From NCBI GenBank assembly GCA_019638455.1, contig JAHBTU010000002.1, forward strand, positions 124,001 to 188,000: a DNA stretch of 64,000 bases, in the 5' to 3' direction. A program made the position numbers and the translations under genes. Under the pieces are notes generated by a model that worked only from the letters and a program-made list of their open reading frames with translations, was not told where the DNA came from and made no database searches. Shown here one piece after another: positions 25,400 through 34,055 of this stretch. The stretch's first letter is position 1; the number at the start of each line of letters is the position of its first letter. Source of the stretch: Saprospiraceae bacterium (lineage in GTDB: Bacteria > Bacteroidota > Bacteroidia > Chitinophagales > Saprospiraceae).

Positions 25400-25580
25400 A
25401 TATAGTCAACGCAAATCAGCCCCGTCCGCTTCACTTGGCCGGGCAAGCCCCTGAGTACAGGGTCTGACAAGGTGGTTTTGAACGAACGGCGCTCGCAATC
25501 CTTTGGAAATCACGCAAATCAATCAAGGAAATCCCTGCCTTGCCAACGGGCAGGTTCAAATCCTCTTTAATCTGGGTATA
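25400..25580 (-). repeat. Dispersed intergenic repeat, copy B
   Basis: Read on the minus strand it starts TATACCCAGATTAAAGAGGA and ends gcgttgactatat, like copy A at 21478, but with about 55 extra internal bases. It begins exactly where a DNA methyltransferase gene breaks off. No gene is visible between it and 25324. Confidence 0.8.
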
Positions 25581-25738
25581 TCTCCCTGAAAAACACGGGT
25601 TTCCGGGTAGTTGTATTTCAAAACTTCGCAGCGGTCGGCCAGTAATTCGTTCGCCACCAATAGGTCAATTGAATTAGCTCGCAAGGCCAAATCTCCAATG
25701 CCGCCTGAGGCGAATAAACTGATTGCTGTAAGGTTCAT
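25556..25738 (-). pseudogene. N-terminal remnant of a C5 cytosine DNA methyltransferase
   Basis: About 50 residues from ATG 25738 match the start of C5 methyltransferases: SLFASGGIGDLALR corresponds to the SAM-binding motif I (usually LFAGxGG), followed by LLVANEL, a Tyr-Asn-Tyr-Pro segment and VFQGDI. Right after GDI the frame runs into dispersed repeat copy B and stops within 6 codons. The catalytic Pro-Cys motif and the target-recognition region are absent. Confidence 0.75.
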
Positions 25739-25764
25739 TTGTGACGAATTGTCTGCATAGATAA

Positions 25765-28707
25765 TCAATTTTTTTTACCGTCCAACTTCCCCCCCAAAAA
25801 CTTCCCCGTATAACTCTCCTTCACCTTCGCCAAACCCTCCGGCGTACCTTCATAAACGAGATTTCCACCCTCCTTACCTCCTTCCGGGCCGAGGTCAATC
25901 ACCCAGTCTGCCGACTTGATGACCTCCATGTTGTGCTCCACCACGAGGACACTGTGGCCTTTTTCCACGAGCGCGTTGATGGCTTTGAGCAGTTTTTGGA
26001 TGTCGTGGAAATGCAGCCCCGTCGTCGGTTCGTCGAAGATGAAAAAGATGTGGCCGCCCGAATTTTCCCGAATCAGGAACGAAGCGAGTTTCACGCGCTG
26101 CGCCTCGCCGCCGGAAAGGGTGGACGACGATTGGCCGAGATGCACATAGCCCAGGCCCACGTCGAAAAGCGGCTGGATACGCTCCGTGATGTCTTTGTTG
26201 CCTTTGAAAAAATCCAGCGCCTCCTCGATGCTCATGTTCAGCACCTCGAAAATGTTTTTGCCTTTGTACTGCACGTCGAGCACCTCGGCTTTGAAGCGAC
26301 GGCCTTTGCATTCCTCACATTCGAGGTGCACATCGGCAAGGAATTGCATCTCCACTACTTGCTCGCCTTCGCCTTTGCAGGTCTCGCAGCGCCCGCCTTC
26401 CACGTTGAAACTGAAATGTTTAGGCTGAAAACCGCGAATCTTCGAGAGCTGCTGGCTGGCAAAAAGGTCGCGGATGTAGTCGTAGGCCTTGACGTAGGTA
26501 ATCGGGTTGCTGCGGCTGCTTTTGCCAATCGGGCTTTGGTTGACGAACTCTACGCGGCTCACTTTTTTGAAATTTCCCTCCAAGCCGTCGAAGGAGCCGG
26601 GCTGTTTGCCGGAGTTGTCAGGCAAATGCTGCATCAGTGCGGGGTAGAAAATGTCGCGCACGAGCGTCGTTTTCCCCGAACCGGAAACACCGCTCACGAC
26701 AGTGAGGCAATGCAGCGGGATTTGAACATTTATGTTTTTCAAATTGTGCTGGCGAGCGCCTTTCAAGAGCAAGAACTCTTTGGCCGGGCGGCGAACTTTC
26801 GGGGTTTCAATCGCCATTTTGCCGCTCATGTATTTTGCTGTGAGGCTTTCCGGTGCGGCGGTGTTTATTTCTGAAAAATCACCCGCATAAACAACGTTGC
26901 CGCCGTGAATGCCTGCCTCCGGCCCCATATCCACCAGAAAATCAGCGTTTTTGATGACCTCTTCTTCGTGTTCGACCACCACGACCGTGTTGCCCAAATC
27001 GCGGAGTTCTTTCAACACTTTGACCAAACGCCCCGTGTCGCGCGGGTGCAAGCCCACAGAAGGCTCATCGAGGAGATACATCGAGGCCGTCAGGTTGGAG
27101 CCGAGTGTTCGGGTCAAGTGGATGCGTTGGGTTTCGCCGCCGCTGAGGGTGTTCGAGATGCGGTCGAGCGTGAGGTAGCCGAGGCCGAGCTCCACCATGA
27201 ACCGCAGGCGGTTGTTGATTTCTAATAGGAGACGACGAGCGATTTGACGGTCGTGCTCGCTCAGCTCAAGATTCTGAAAGAATGACAAGACCTCGTCGAG
27301 TGGCACGCCAGTGAGTTCCGAGATGTTTTTGCCGCCGATTTTCACGCACAATGCCTCTGGGCGCAGTCGTCCGCCTTCGCAAGTGGGGCAGGTGGTTTTG
27401 CCTCGATATCGGGCCAGCGCGACGCGGTTCTGGATTTTGTAGGTTTTGCTTTCCAATTCCTTGAAAAAAGCGTCAATCCCAAAGAAATACTCGTTGCCGC
27501 TCCAAAGCAATTTTACCTGTTCTTTAGTCAGTTGCTCAAATGGCGCATGGACGGGAAAGCCGAATCGGTGGGCGTGTTGGAGCAATGGCGAAAGCCACTC
27601 GCCATGCTTTTCGCCTTTCCACGGAGCCACCGCACCGTCGTAAACTGACTTGGTTTTGTCGGGAACGACTTTATCGGGGTCAATGCCGAGGATGCGGCCA
27701 TAGCCCTCGCAAGTGGGGCAAGCACCGTAGGGGTTATTGTAGTTGAAGAGTTGCGGCGTGGGTTCGGGGAATTCGATTCCGTCGAGTTCAAATCTGTTAT
27801 TAAAGGTAGAAGGCGGAGGGTAGGAGGTGGAGGGTTTGATGTTTTCCGCCTTCGCTCCTCCACTTTCCACCATTTGAATGACGCATTCCCCCTCGCTTTC
27901 GTAGAATGCCGTGTTCACTGAGTCGGCGAGGCGCATCCAGTCGCTCTCTTCCATGCCGGAGGTGGAAAAACGGTCAATGAGGATGCGCAAACCTTTTTCG
28001 TTAAAAGTGTAGGCTGGCTGTTTGCCGTCGAAGCGTTTTTCCGAGCCTTCGAGAATGTCCTCGATGCGCAACGTTTCATTTTCAAATTGCACCCGCGTGA
28101 AGCCTTTTTGCAACAAAAGGTTTAGTTCTTGTTCGAGGGTGCGTTCTTTGTATTTTTTCGGGAAAGGAATCAAGACGAGGCCGCGTGTGCCGTCGGGTTG
28201 TTTCTTGATAAAATCAATGACATCGGAAACTTCGTGCTTCTGAACGATTTGGCCTGACACGGGCGAGTAGAATTTGCCGATGCGGGCATAGAGCAGTCGC
28301 AAAAAGTCATACACCTCGGTCATGCTGCCGACGGTGGAACGGGCGTTGCCCGTCGTGACCCGCTGCTCGATGGCGATGGCTGGGCATATCCCTCGGATAT
28401 AATCCACGTCGGGTTTTTTCATGCGCCCGAGGAACTGGCGGGCATAACTGGACAGGCTTTCCACATAGCGGCGCTGGCCTTCGGCGTAGAGCGTGTCCAT
28501 CGTGATGGAAGACTTTCCAGAGCCGGACACACCCGTGACGACAACGAGTTTGTTCTTTGGGATTTTCAAATCCACGTTGCGCAAGTTGTTGGTGCGTGCC
28601 CCCTTGATGGTGATGTGTTCGGGGTCAACGAGGTCGGTATCGTTGTCCGTTGTTTGTGGTTCGTTGTTTGTTGTTGCGAGGGAATTTTTCAAAATCGTGT
28701 CTGTCAT
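25765..28707 (-). CDS. uvrA: Excinuclease ABC subunit A (UvrA)
   Basis: This is the damage-recognition ATPase of nucleotide excision repair, working with UvrB and UvrC. The 980-residue protein has the two UvrA ABC modules: Walker A GVSGSGKSS at about 59-67 and GVSGSGKTT later, signatures LSGGETQRIHL and LSGGEAQRVKL, and zinc-finger cysteines CPTCEG and CETCKGEGE with CEECKG. ATG 28707 (MTDTILKN) is chosen. The frame stays open to 29070, but that extension is a translated palindromic repeat array and cannot be real protein. A 31-residue low-complexity leader (Thr/Asn/Asp) precedes the conserved core. Confidence 0.96.
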   Translation of the reverse strand: MTDTILKNSLATTNNEPQTTDNDTDLVDPEHITIKGARTNNLRNVDLKIPKNKLVVVTGVSGSGKSSITMDTLYAEGQRRYVESLSSYARQFLGRMKKPDVDYIRGICPAIAIEQRVTTGNARSTVGSMTEVYDFLRLLYARIGKFYSPVSGQIVQKHEVSDVIDFIKKQPDGTRGLVLIPFPKKYKERTLEQELNLLLQKGFTRVQFENETLRIEDILEGSEKRFDGKQPAYTFNEKGLRILIDRFSTSGMEESDWMRLADSVNTAFYESEGECVIQMVESGGAKAENIKPSTSYPPPSTFNNRFELDGIEFPEPTPQLFNYNNPYGACPTCEGYGRILGIDPDKVVPDKTKSVYDGAVAPWKGEKHGEWLSPLLQHAHRFGFPVHAPFEQLTKEQVKLLWSGNEYFFGIDAFFKELESKTYKIQNRVALARYRGKTTCPTCEGGRLRPEALCVKIGGKNISELTGVPLDEVLSFFQNLELSEHDRQIARRLLLEINNRLRFMVELGLGYLTLDRISNTLSGGETQRIHLTRTLGSNLTASMYLLDEPSVGLHPRDTGRLVKVLKELRDLGNTVVVVEHEEEVIKNADFLVDMGPEAGIHGGNVVYAGDFSEINTAAPESLTAKYMSGKMAIETPKVRRPAKEFLLLKGARQHNLKNINVQIPLHCLTVVSGVSGSGKTTLVRDIFYPALMQHLPDNSGKQPGSFDGLEGNFKKVSRVEFVNQSPIGKSSRSNPITYVKAYDYIRDLFASQQLSKIRGFQPKHFSFNVEGGRCETCKGEGEQVVEMQFLADVHLECEECKGRRFKAEVLDVQYKGKNIFEVLNMSIEEALDFFKGNKDITERIQPLFDVGLGYVHLGQSSSTLSGGEAQRVKLASFLIRENSGGHIFFIFDEPTTGLHFHDIQKLLKAINALVEKGHSVLVVEHNMEVIKSADWVIDLGPEGGKEGGNLVYEGTPEGLAKVKESYTGKFLGGKLDGKKN

Positions 28708-28758
28708 TGCGCAAGGGTGTAAGGGCGCAAAATTGCGAAAAAACTTTTTGTTTGCAAA

Positions 28759-28997
28759 GTAACGCCAACCTTCTGGTTGGCGAAGGTGCGCCGAGGCAAC
28801 GCCAACCTCCCGGTTGGCGAAGGTGCGCCGAGGCAACGCCAACCTTCTGGTTGGCGAAGGTGCACCGAAGCAACGCCAACCTTCTGGTTGGCGAAGGTGC
28901 GCCGAAGCAACGCCAACCTTCTGGTTGGCGAAGGTGCGCCGAAGCAACGCCAACCTTCCGGTTGGCGAAGGTGCGCCAACCAGAAGGTTGGCGTTAC
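28759..28997. repeat. Tandem array of 37-bp palindromic REP-like units
   Basis: Six direct units start at 28763, 28800, 28837, 28874, 28911 and 28948, an exact 37-bp period. Each holds a 20-bp hairpin of the type CGCCAACCTTCTGGTTGGCG followed by a 17-bp link (aaggtgcgccgaagcaa). A seventh hairpin in inverted orientation closes the array at 28974-28993. The whole array is bounded by GTAACGCC and its reverse GGCGTTAC. The loop varies between TTCT, TCCC and TTCC. Confidence 0.92.
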
Positions 28998-29116
28998 GCG
29001 CAGGTTTTAAAAAGCCCAAAGAAGATGGCGAGCCAGACGAGTCCTTTGATAAAGAAAAATAAAAAACCACCGACGCCCAGTCGGCGGAGCCATGTTTTCC
29101 AATCTCTTTTTTCCAT
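28994..29116 (-). CDS. Small (40-residue) membrane protein
   Basis: From ATG 29116 (MEKRDWKTWLRRLG) the frame encodes a short basic N-terminus and one hydrophobic helix (FLFFFIKGLVWLAIFFGLF). It resembles tiny conserved Bacteroidota proteins with a basic stretch followed by GFLFFxIKGLxWL. Its stop codon TAA (28994-28996) overlaps the end of the repeat array. Function unknown. Confidence 0.55.
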   Translation of the reverse strand: MEKRDWKTWLRRLGVGGFLFFFIKGLVWLAIFFGLFKTCA

Positions 29117-29337
29117 GTTCAGAAGTGGATTTTCCGGGTTCGGCAAAGTATTGCGAAATGGGCAGCAAGCCGTCCGGTAGTTTTGCGTTCTATATTTCAA
29201 GCCGTCAAGTTTTCGCCATGATTGAAATTGTATTCCATTCAAAATCAAGGGAAGCAATCGTAAGCATTTGAAAATCTTGGCGAATCGTGGTCTAACAATT
29301 GGTATCCCCCCGACAAGCCGCCTCCGCACATTTTGCC

Positions 29338-30075
29338 ATGCAACGTTACGCCCTCTTTACATTTTTGCTCGTCATTTCCCTGTCATCGGCAATGCCTGCC
29401 TGCAAGCACGACCCCGCATTGCCCGGCGGGATTGACCCCGACCCCACAGACACTACTGACACGTCCACAGGTGACAACACAGGTGTGCCGTGCAGCCCCG
29501 ACTCGGTATATTTTGAGAATCAGGTATTGCCAATACTCGTTTCCTATTGCACCGAATCGGGTTGTCACAATGAAGCGGACAGGCGCGAAGGCGTGGTGTT
29601 GACTTCCTATCAAAATCTTATGGCTACTGTCAAGAACGTGACCAGTAACAACTGGGACAAAAATGAGTTGATGGCGGTGCTGCTCGAAGATGACCCGGAC
29701 AAGCGAATGCCGTATCAGAAACCCGCCTTGTCGCAAGCGCAAATCAACCTAATCGCTACTTGGCTCGAGCAAGGGGCCAAGAATAATGGCTGCAACGAAA
29801 ACTACGGTGCCTGCGACACCGTAAATGTCCGATACAGTGCCTTCGTGCGTCCGCTCATCCAAGCCAAATGTCAAGGCTGCCACAGCGGAAACTCGCCGCA
29901 GGGCGGCATCAACCTCACCAACTATTCAAATGTCAAAACACTGGCGAGCAATGGAAAACTATATGCTGCCGTGACGCGCTCGGTGAACTGGATGCCCAGC
30001 GGCGGCCCCAAACTTGACCCATGCACGTTGAGCAAATTAAAAGCATGGCTTGACGCGGGCGCTCCTGAAAATTAA
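29338..30075 (+). CDS. Exported c-type cytochrome domain protein
   Basis: 245 residues from ATG 29338, with a signal peptide (MQRYALFTFLLVISLSSA) and a Cys soon after (MPACKHD) that could be lipidated, though the lipobox is weak. Two similar halves each pair a Cys-His motif with a later Met and a C-terminal helix: YCTESGCH (CX4CH, not canonical) and KCQGCH (canonical CXXCH haem site). A Pro-Asp-Thr-rich linker follows the N-terminus. It is first in a plus-strand cluster with a second cytochrome protein, a YceI protein and a DUF5777 barrel, which suggests a periplasmic or outer-membrane electron-transfer role. Confidence 0.8.
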   Translation: MQRYALFTFLLVISLSSAMPACKHDPALPGGIDPDPTDTTDTSTGDNTGVPCSPDSVYFENQVLPILVSYCTESGCHNEADRREGVVLTSYQNLMATVKNVTSNNWDKNELMAVLLEDDPDKRMPYQKPALSQAQINLIATWLEQGAKNNGCNENYGACDTVNVRYSAFVRPLIQAKCQGCHSGNSPQGGINLTNYSNVKTLASNGKLYAAVTRSVNWMPSGGPKLDPCTLSKLKAWLDAGAPEN

Positions 30076-30152
30076 GAAACGACTTTTATTAAAACGAGCG
30101 CAGCCTCTACTATTATCTTTGGCTGTCAAACGTTCAACCTTTTTCTCAAAAC

Positions 30153-30527
30153 ATGAAAAAAACACTCTTTGCCAGCAGCTTGCTCGGCGCATTCTTAATG
30201 CTTGTGGCGGCCCCCTATGGTTGCTATTATGACAACGAGGAAGACCGATTCCCCGATTCCAATTGCGACACGCTCAATATGAGATACAGCGTCGAAATCA
30301 CACAAATTCTGCAAAATAACTGCTACAAATGCCACAAACCCGGTGGCGCGACTTACTCCGGTATCCCCTTCGAGACCTACAATCAAGTGAAGGCCATTGC
30401 TGACAACGGGAAGCTTGTGGCTCGCACCAACGATGCCAACGCGCCCATGCCCCAAGAAGGGCTGATGTCGCTCTGCAATCGCCTGAAAATAGAGGCTTGG
30501 GTAAAGGCGGGTGCCCCGAACAATTAG
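30153..30527 (+). CDS. Small exported c-type cytochrome domain protein
   Basis: 124 residues with a signal peptide and possible lipobox (APYGC). It has one CYKCH haem-binding motif at about residue 57, a conserved NGKLVARTND region and a Met-Pro (NAPMPQEG) as candidate axial ligand. It ends KAWLDAGAP-like (WVKAGAPNN), as does its upstream neighbour, so the two are related. It lies 77 bp downstream of it. Confidence 0.8.
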   Translation: MKKTLFASSLLGAFLMLVAAPYGCYYDNEEDRFPDSNCDTLNMRYSVEITQILQNNCYKCHKPGGATYSGIPFETYNQVKAIADNGKLVARTNDANAPMPQEGLMSLCNRLKIEAWVKAGAPNN

Positions 30528-30569
30528 GTTCGCCCGCCAGACAAGTCAATCAGCCAACAATCAAAAAAT

Positions 30570-30628
30570 AGACTTGATGCGGTGGAGGCCTTTGAGTGAA
30601 GGGGAAAGCCCTCCACCGCATCAAGTCT
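30570..30628. terminator. Long perfect hairpin between cluster genes
   Basis: AGACTTGATGCGGTGGAGG at 30570-30588 pairs over 19 bp with its exact reverse complement at 30610-30628. It could terminate or attenuate transcription after the second cytochrome gene. Confidence 0.7.
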
Positions 30629-30653
30629 AATAACCAATCACCATTTTTTTGAA

Positions 30654-31064
30654 ATGAGACGCATCATCTATTTCCTACTCGCACTCGCTTGCTTCGGCGC
30701 CGCGATTGGCTACTACCTCTGGAACAAACCTCATGCGGATATGCAATCGGCCAAGACCGATTTGGTCGTGGAAGCTGCTGCATTGTTTGGCGAATTCGAC
30801 ACCGACGAAAATGCCGCTAATGCCAAATACCTGAACAAAACCATTGCGGTATCGGGGAAGGTCAAAGAAAGCACCAAGGCCGAAGATGGAGCAGCGAAGG
30901 TGATTCTCGACACGGGCGGGGACTTCGGAGTGCTTTGTGAGCTCGACCCCCTGAGCCAACACCCTCGAACCGACTTTCCCATTGGCGAAACGGTGACCTT
31001 CAAGGGTATCTGCACAGGCTTCAACTTCGATGTGCAGCTGAGCCGATGTGTGGAAGTGAAGTGA
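30654..31064 (+). CDS. OB-fold protein (tRNA_anti-like family)
   Basis: 136 residues: one N-terminal membrane helix (IIYFLLALACFGAAIGYYLW), then an OB-fold of the tRNA_anti-like type (NKTIAVSGKVKES, AKVILDTGG, GETVTFKGICTGF). In this family the domain is exported and does not bind tRNA; its role is unknown. It recurs beside YceI and DUF5777 genes, as here. Confidence 0.75.
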   Translation: MRRIIYFLLALACFGAAIGYYLWNKPHADMQSAKTDLVVEAAALFGEFDTDENAANAKYLNKTIAVSGKVKESTKAEDGAAKVILDTGGDFGVLCELDPLSQHPRTDFPIGETVTFKGICTGFNFDVQLSRCVEVK

Positions 31065-31192
31065 AATAAGTTGGTTCGAGAAGTTTGAAGGGTTTGAGCT
31101 GTTTGTGAAAACCCTGTCAAATCAAACTGCTCAAACCCCTCAAACTCCTCGAACCCTTCAAACAACTCAAACTTTTCAAAACCTGACATCTC

Positions 31193-31744
31193 ATGCAAAA
31201 ACACTTGTTTATTCTCGCTGCCCTGTTTGTGTTCGCAGCCCCCACATTTGCCCAGAAATACTTCACCCGCGACGGCAAGGTGAAATTTTTCTCCGATGCC
31301 TCCATGGAAAAAATCGAAGCTGTGAACAAGAGCGCAACCGCCGTGCTCGATGTAGCCACTGGCAAAATGGAGTGGAAAGTTCTCATCAAAGGATTTCTCT
31401 TTGAAAAAGCCCTGATGCAGGAGCATTTCAACGAAAACTACTTGGAATCATCAAAATATCCGAACGCGACCTTCAAAGGCGAAATCACCAACCTGAGCGA
31501 AATAGACCTCAGCAAAGACGGCACTTACAAGGCTAAGGTGAAAGGCAAAATGAACATCCACAACGTGGAAAAAGACATGGAAACCGCCGGCACCATCAAA
31601 GTGAACGGCAATGCCATCACGCTGCACAGCGAATTCTTCGTGAAATGCTCTGACCACAGCATCAAAATCGAAGCAGGCAAAGTCGCCAATATCGCCAACG
31701 ATATCAAGGTCACGGTGGATGCCACATTGAATCCGATGAAGTGA
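31193..31744 (+). CDS. YceI-family lipid-binding-like protein
   Basis: 183 residues with a signal peptide (MQKHLFILAALFVFAAPTFA). The YceI fold is visible as KYFTRDGKVKFFSDASMEKIEA, HFNENYLESSKYPNATFKGEI and the ending DIKVTVDATLNPMK. YceI proteins bind polyisoprenoid lipids in a beta-barrel pocket in the periplasm. The 128-bp gap before it has several inverted TTTGAAGGGTTTGAG-like repeats but no gene. Confidence 0.88.
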   Translation: MQKHLFILAALFVFAAPTFAQKYFTRDGKVKFFSDASMEKIEAVNKSATAVLDVATGKMEWKVLIKGFLFEKALMQEHFNENYLESSKYPNATFKGEITNLSEIDLSKDGTYKAKVKGKMNIHNVEKDMETAGTIKVNGNAITLHSEFFVKCSDHSIKIEAGKVANIANDIKVTVDATLNPMK

Positions 31745-31879
31745 TGGGGGCATGGTTGGTTGAGGGGCTTGGAAGGTTCAAACAATTTGATCTCAGCGAG
31801 TTAAACTTTCTTCTCAGCCCTTCAACCCCTCACGCATCCACATTTTTCTAAACCATTTGCAAGAAAATCAATCTCCTAT

Positions 31880-32797
31880 ATGAAAAAAACAAACTTCCTC
31901 CTCCTGCTCTTTTTTCCCCTGAATGCCCTTGTGCTCCACGCGCAGAACGACGACTTGCTTTCGCTCTTGGGCGATGAGCTAACCACCGATTATGTCATCG
32001 CAACCTTCAAAACCACTCGCATTGTCAATGGGCACTCCATCGAGAATGTGGGCGAGGGTGTGCTCGACTTCAAAATCTCGCACCGCTTTGGTCCCGTTCG
32101 CAATGGGCTTTATGATGTTTTTGGTCTCGACGATGCCACCATCCGTATCGGTCTCGACTATGGCATCAATGACCGTCTAATGGTCGGCGTGGGACGCGGC
32201 GGACGCGAGAAAGTGATTGATGGCTTTGCCAAGTACAAACTCTTGCGCCAAAGCACCGGCAAACGCAATATGCCCATTACCCTTTCTTTACTGACCAACA
32301 TGGAGGTGAAGACGGTGCGATTCGCCGACCAAGAGCGCGACAACAAGTTTACCGACCGGCTATTTTTTGCCAATCAACTGCTCATTGGGAGAAAATTTGG
32401 CGAGCACTTCTCCCTGCAAATCATGCCTACCCATGTGCATCGCAACCTCACGACCACTCGCGACGACAAAAACGATGTGTTCGCCGTGGGAGCAGCGGGG
32501 CGCATCAAACTTTCTCGCCGCGTCACCGTGAATGCCGAGTATTATTATGTGCCGGAAGGCCAAGTCGCCACCCCCTACGCCAATTGCCTCGCGCTTGGAT
32601 TTGAAATCGAAACGGGCGGTCACGTTTTTCAACTGCATTTCACCAATACTTCTTTCATGAACTATTCGGGATTCATCACCCAAACAGCGGAAGACTGGTT
32701 TTTCAACAATGGCGGCGGAAAACTGATGAGCGGTGCGCGGTTCGGGTTCAATATCTCAAGGGTATTCACTTTGAAAAAGCCGAAGGGTTTTGAGTAA
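31880..32797 (+). CDS. DUF5777-family beta-barrel protein
   Basis: 305 residues with a signal peptide (LLFFPLNALVLHAQ). Alternating hydrophobic strands with GLDYGINDRLMVGVGRG and RRVTVNAEYYYVPEG fit an outer-membrane barrel, and the pattern agrees with the DUF5777 family. It ends the cytochrome, OB-fold and YceI cluster. The hairpin at 32827-32854 is a likely terminator. Confidence 0.82.
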   Translation: MKKTNFLLLLFFPLNALVLHAQNDDLLSLLGDELTTDYVIATFKTTRIVNGHSIENVGEGVLDFKISHRFGPVRNGLYDVFGLDDATIRIGLDYGINDRLMVGVGRGGREKVIDGFAKYKLLRQSTGKRNMPITLSLLTNMEVKTVRFADQERDNKFTDRLFFANQLLIGRKFGEHFSLQIMPTHVHRNLTTTRDDKNDVFAVGAAGRIKLSRRVTVNAEYYYVPEGQVATPYANCLALGFEIETGGHVFQLHFTNTSFMNYSGFITQTAEDWFFNNGGGKLMSGARFGFNISRVFTLKKPKGFE

Positions 32798-32826
32798 AAA
32801 AGCTGAAAAAACTATCTCATTGAGTT

Positions 32827-32854
32827 GATGAAGGTTGGTTTATCAACCTTCATC
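32827..32854. terminator. Bidirectional hairpin terminator
   Basis: GATGAAGGTTG pairs perfectly with CAACCTTCATC around a 6-base loop, between convergent genes ending at 32797 (+) and 32882 (-). Confidence 0.8.
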
Positions 32855-32881
32855 AACCTTTATCAACCTTTTAAGACTCTC

Positions 32882-34027
32882 TCAATTTTTCACCACCAGC
32901 TCCGCCCCCTCCTGCCCCACGAGCGTCCCAATCGCCACACCCATGCCGCTGAGCCGAACGGCAACCGTCACATTGGGCGACACCTGCTCGACAATTGGTT
33001 TTTTCACCGGACCGAGGCCAAGAATACCCGTCCACCAAGCATCAATTTCGACTTGCTGTTCGGGACAAATGACCGTCTCCAACAACTTGAGCAAAGCCCT
33101 CCGAATCAGCGCGTTGCTGCCGAACTCATCCGTTTTTTCTTTTTCCAAATCCAAATTTCGACCACCGCCGAGCAAAATGCGCCCGTCCAGATTCCGAAAA
33201 TAAAAATAACCCCGGTCGTAGTGAAAACAGCCCTCCACCGCGAGTCCGCGAACCGGCTGCGTGACCAAAACCTGATTGCGGGCCGGGTACACGTCAGCTT
33301 GGGGGAGCAGGCGTTTGGCAAAACCATTGACCGCCACCAAAACCTTCGGCACCCGAATCGTCCAGCCCGACTCCATTTCTATCTCGACTCCCTGCGACGA
33401 ATCTTTCAAGTCCTTGACAAAGATGCCGTTGAAAATTTGAATCCCATCGTAGAGCGCCTTTTTCAGCAATGCCGACATCATCTTTCCCGTGTGCACCTGA
33501 CCTTCTGCCTGATTCAAAATCAGGTGTCGCACCCCTTGAAACCCGAATCGCGGGAGCCGTTCGTCCACAACTTTATATGCCTCCGGGTGGCCTGTTATTT
33601 TCCCGATTTTCTGATTGAAGTCGGAAATTTGCGCTCGGCATTTTTGAAAAATAGCCTCCTCTTCGTCGGTGAACATCTCATAGCCGCCGAGCATTTGAAA
33701 ATCAAGGTGTGCGTCGCCCACGAGCGCACGCAGCCGCTGCAAGCCGCGCCAGCGTTTTTCCACGACGGCCAGCACATCGTCCTCGCTCATGCTTGTGAGG
33801 TCGTCGAGCAGTTCGGTCATGGAGCCGAAACAGGCGAAACCTGCATTGCGCGTACTCGCGCCTATGGGCAAAGGGCCGCGTTCGAGTACGGCGACGCGCA
33901 GCGTGGGGTCGAGTGTTTTCAGGTGAATCGCCGCTGCAAGACCGACAATGCCGCTGCCGATGACCGCGATGTCGAGGTTTTTGAAAAACGTTTCGCGCTC
34001 CCAATAACTGAGTTCGTATTTTATCAT
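32882..34027 (-). CDS. FAD-dependent oxidoreductase (DAO family)
   Basis: 381 residues from ATG 34027 (MIKYELSYWERETFF). The dinucleotide-binding fold is clear: IAVIGSGIVGLAAAIHL then VAVLERG. The DAO pattern continues with ASTRNAGFACFGS and the C-terminal SGMGVAIGTLVG. Such enzymes oxidise amines or amino acids (glycine oxidase or sarcosine-oxidase-like); the substrate is unknown. Its start overlaps the alternative start of the divergent VanW gene. Confidence 0.88.
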   Translation of the reverse strand: MIKYELSYWERETFFKNLDIAVIGSGIVGLAAAIHLKTLDPTLRVAVLERGPLPIGASTRNAGFACFGSMTELLDDLTSMSEDDVLAVVEKRWRGLQRLRALVGDAHLDFQMLGGYEMFTDEEEAIFQKCRAQISDFNQKIGKITGHPEAYKVVDERLPRFGFQGVRHLILNQAEGQVHTGKMMSALLKKALYDGIQIFNGIFVKDLKDSSQGVEIEMESGWTIRVPKVLVAVNGFAKRLLPQADVYPARNQVLVTQPVRGLAVEGCFHYDRGYFYFRNLDGRILLGGGRNLDLEKEKTDEFGSNALIRRALLKLLETVICPEQQVEIDAWWTGILGLGPVKKPIVEQVSPNVTVAVRLSGMGVAIGTLVGQEGAELVVKN

Positions 34028-34055
34028 GACTGGTTTGTTGAACTTTGCCGTGAAA

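Noticed and set aside
28759..28997. CRISPR array (regular 37-bp spacing)
   Set aside because: The whole 37-bp unit repeats, with no unique spacers, the hairpins are palindromes and there are no cas genes nearby.
28708..29070. N-terminal extension of uvrA
   Set aside because: It translates the palindromic repeat array into a low-complexity peptide (RRTFANQKVGVA-type repeats). UvrA homologues start near MTDT at 28707.
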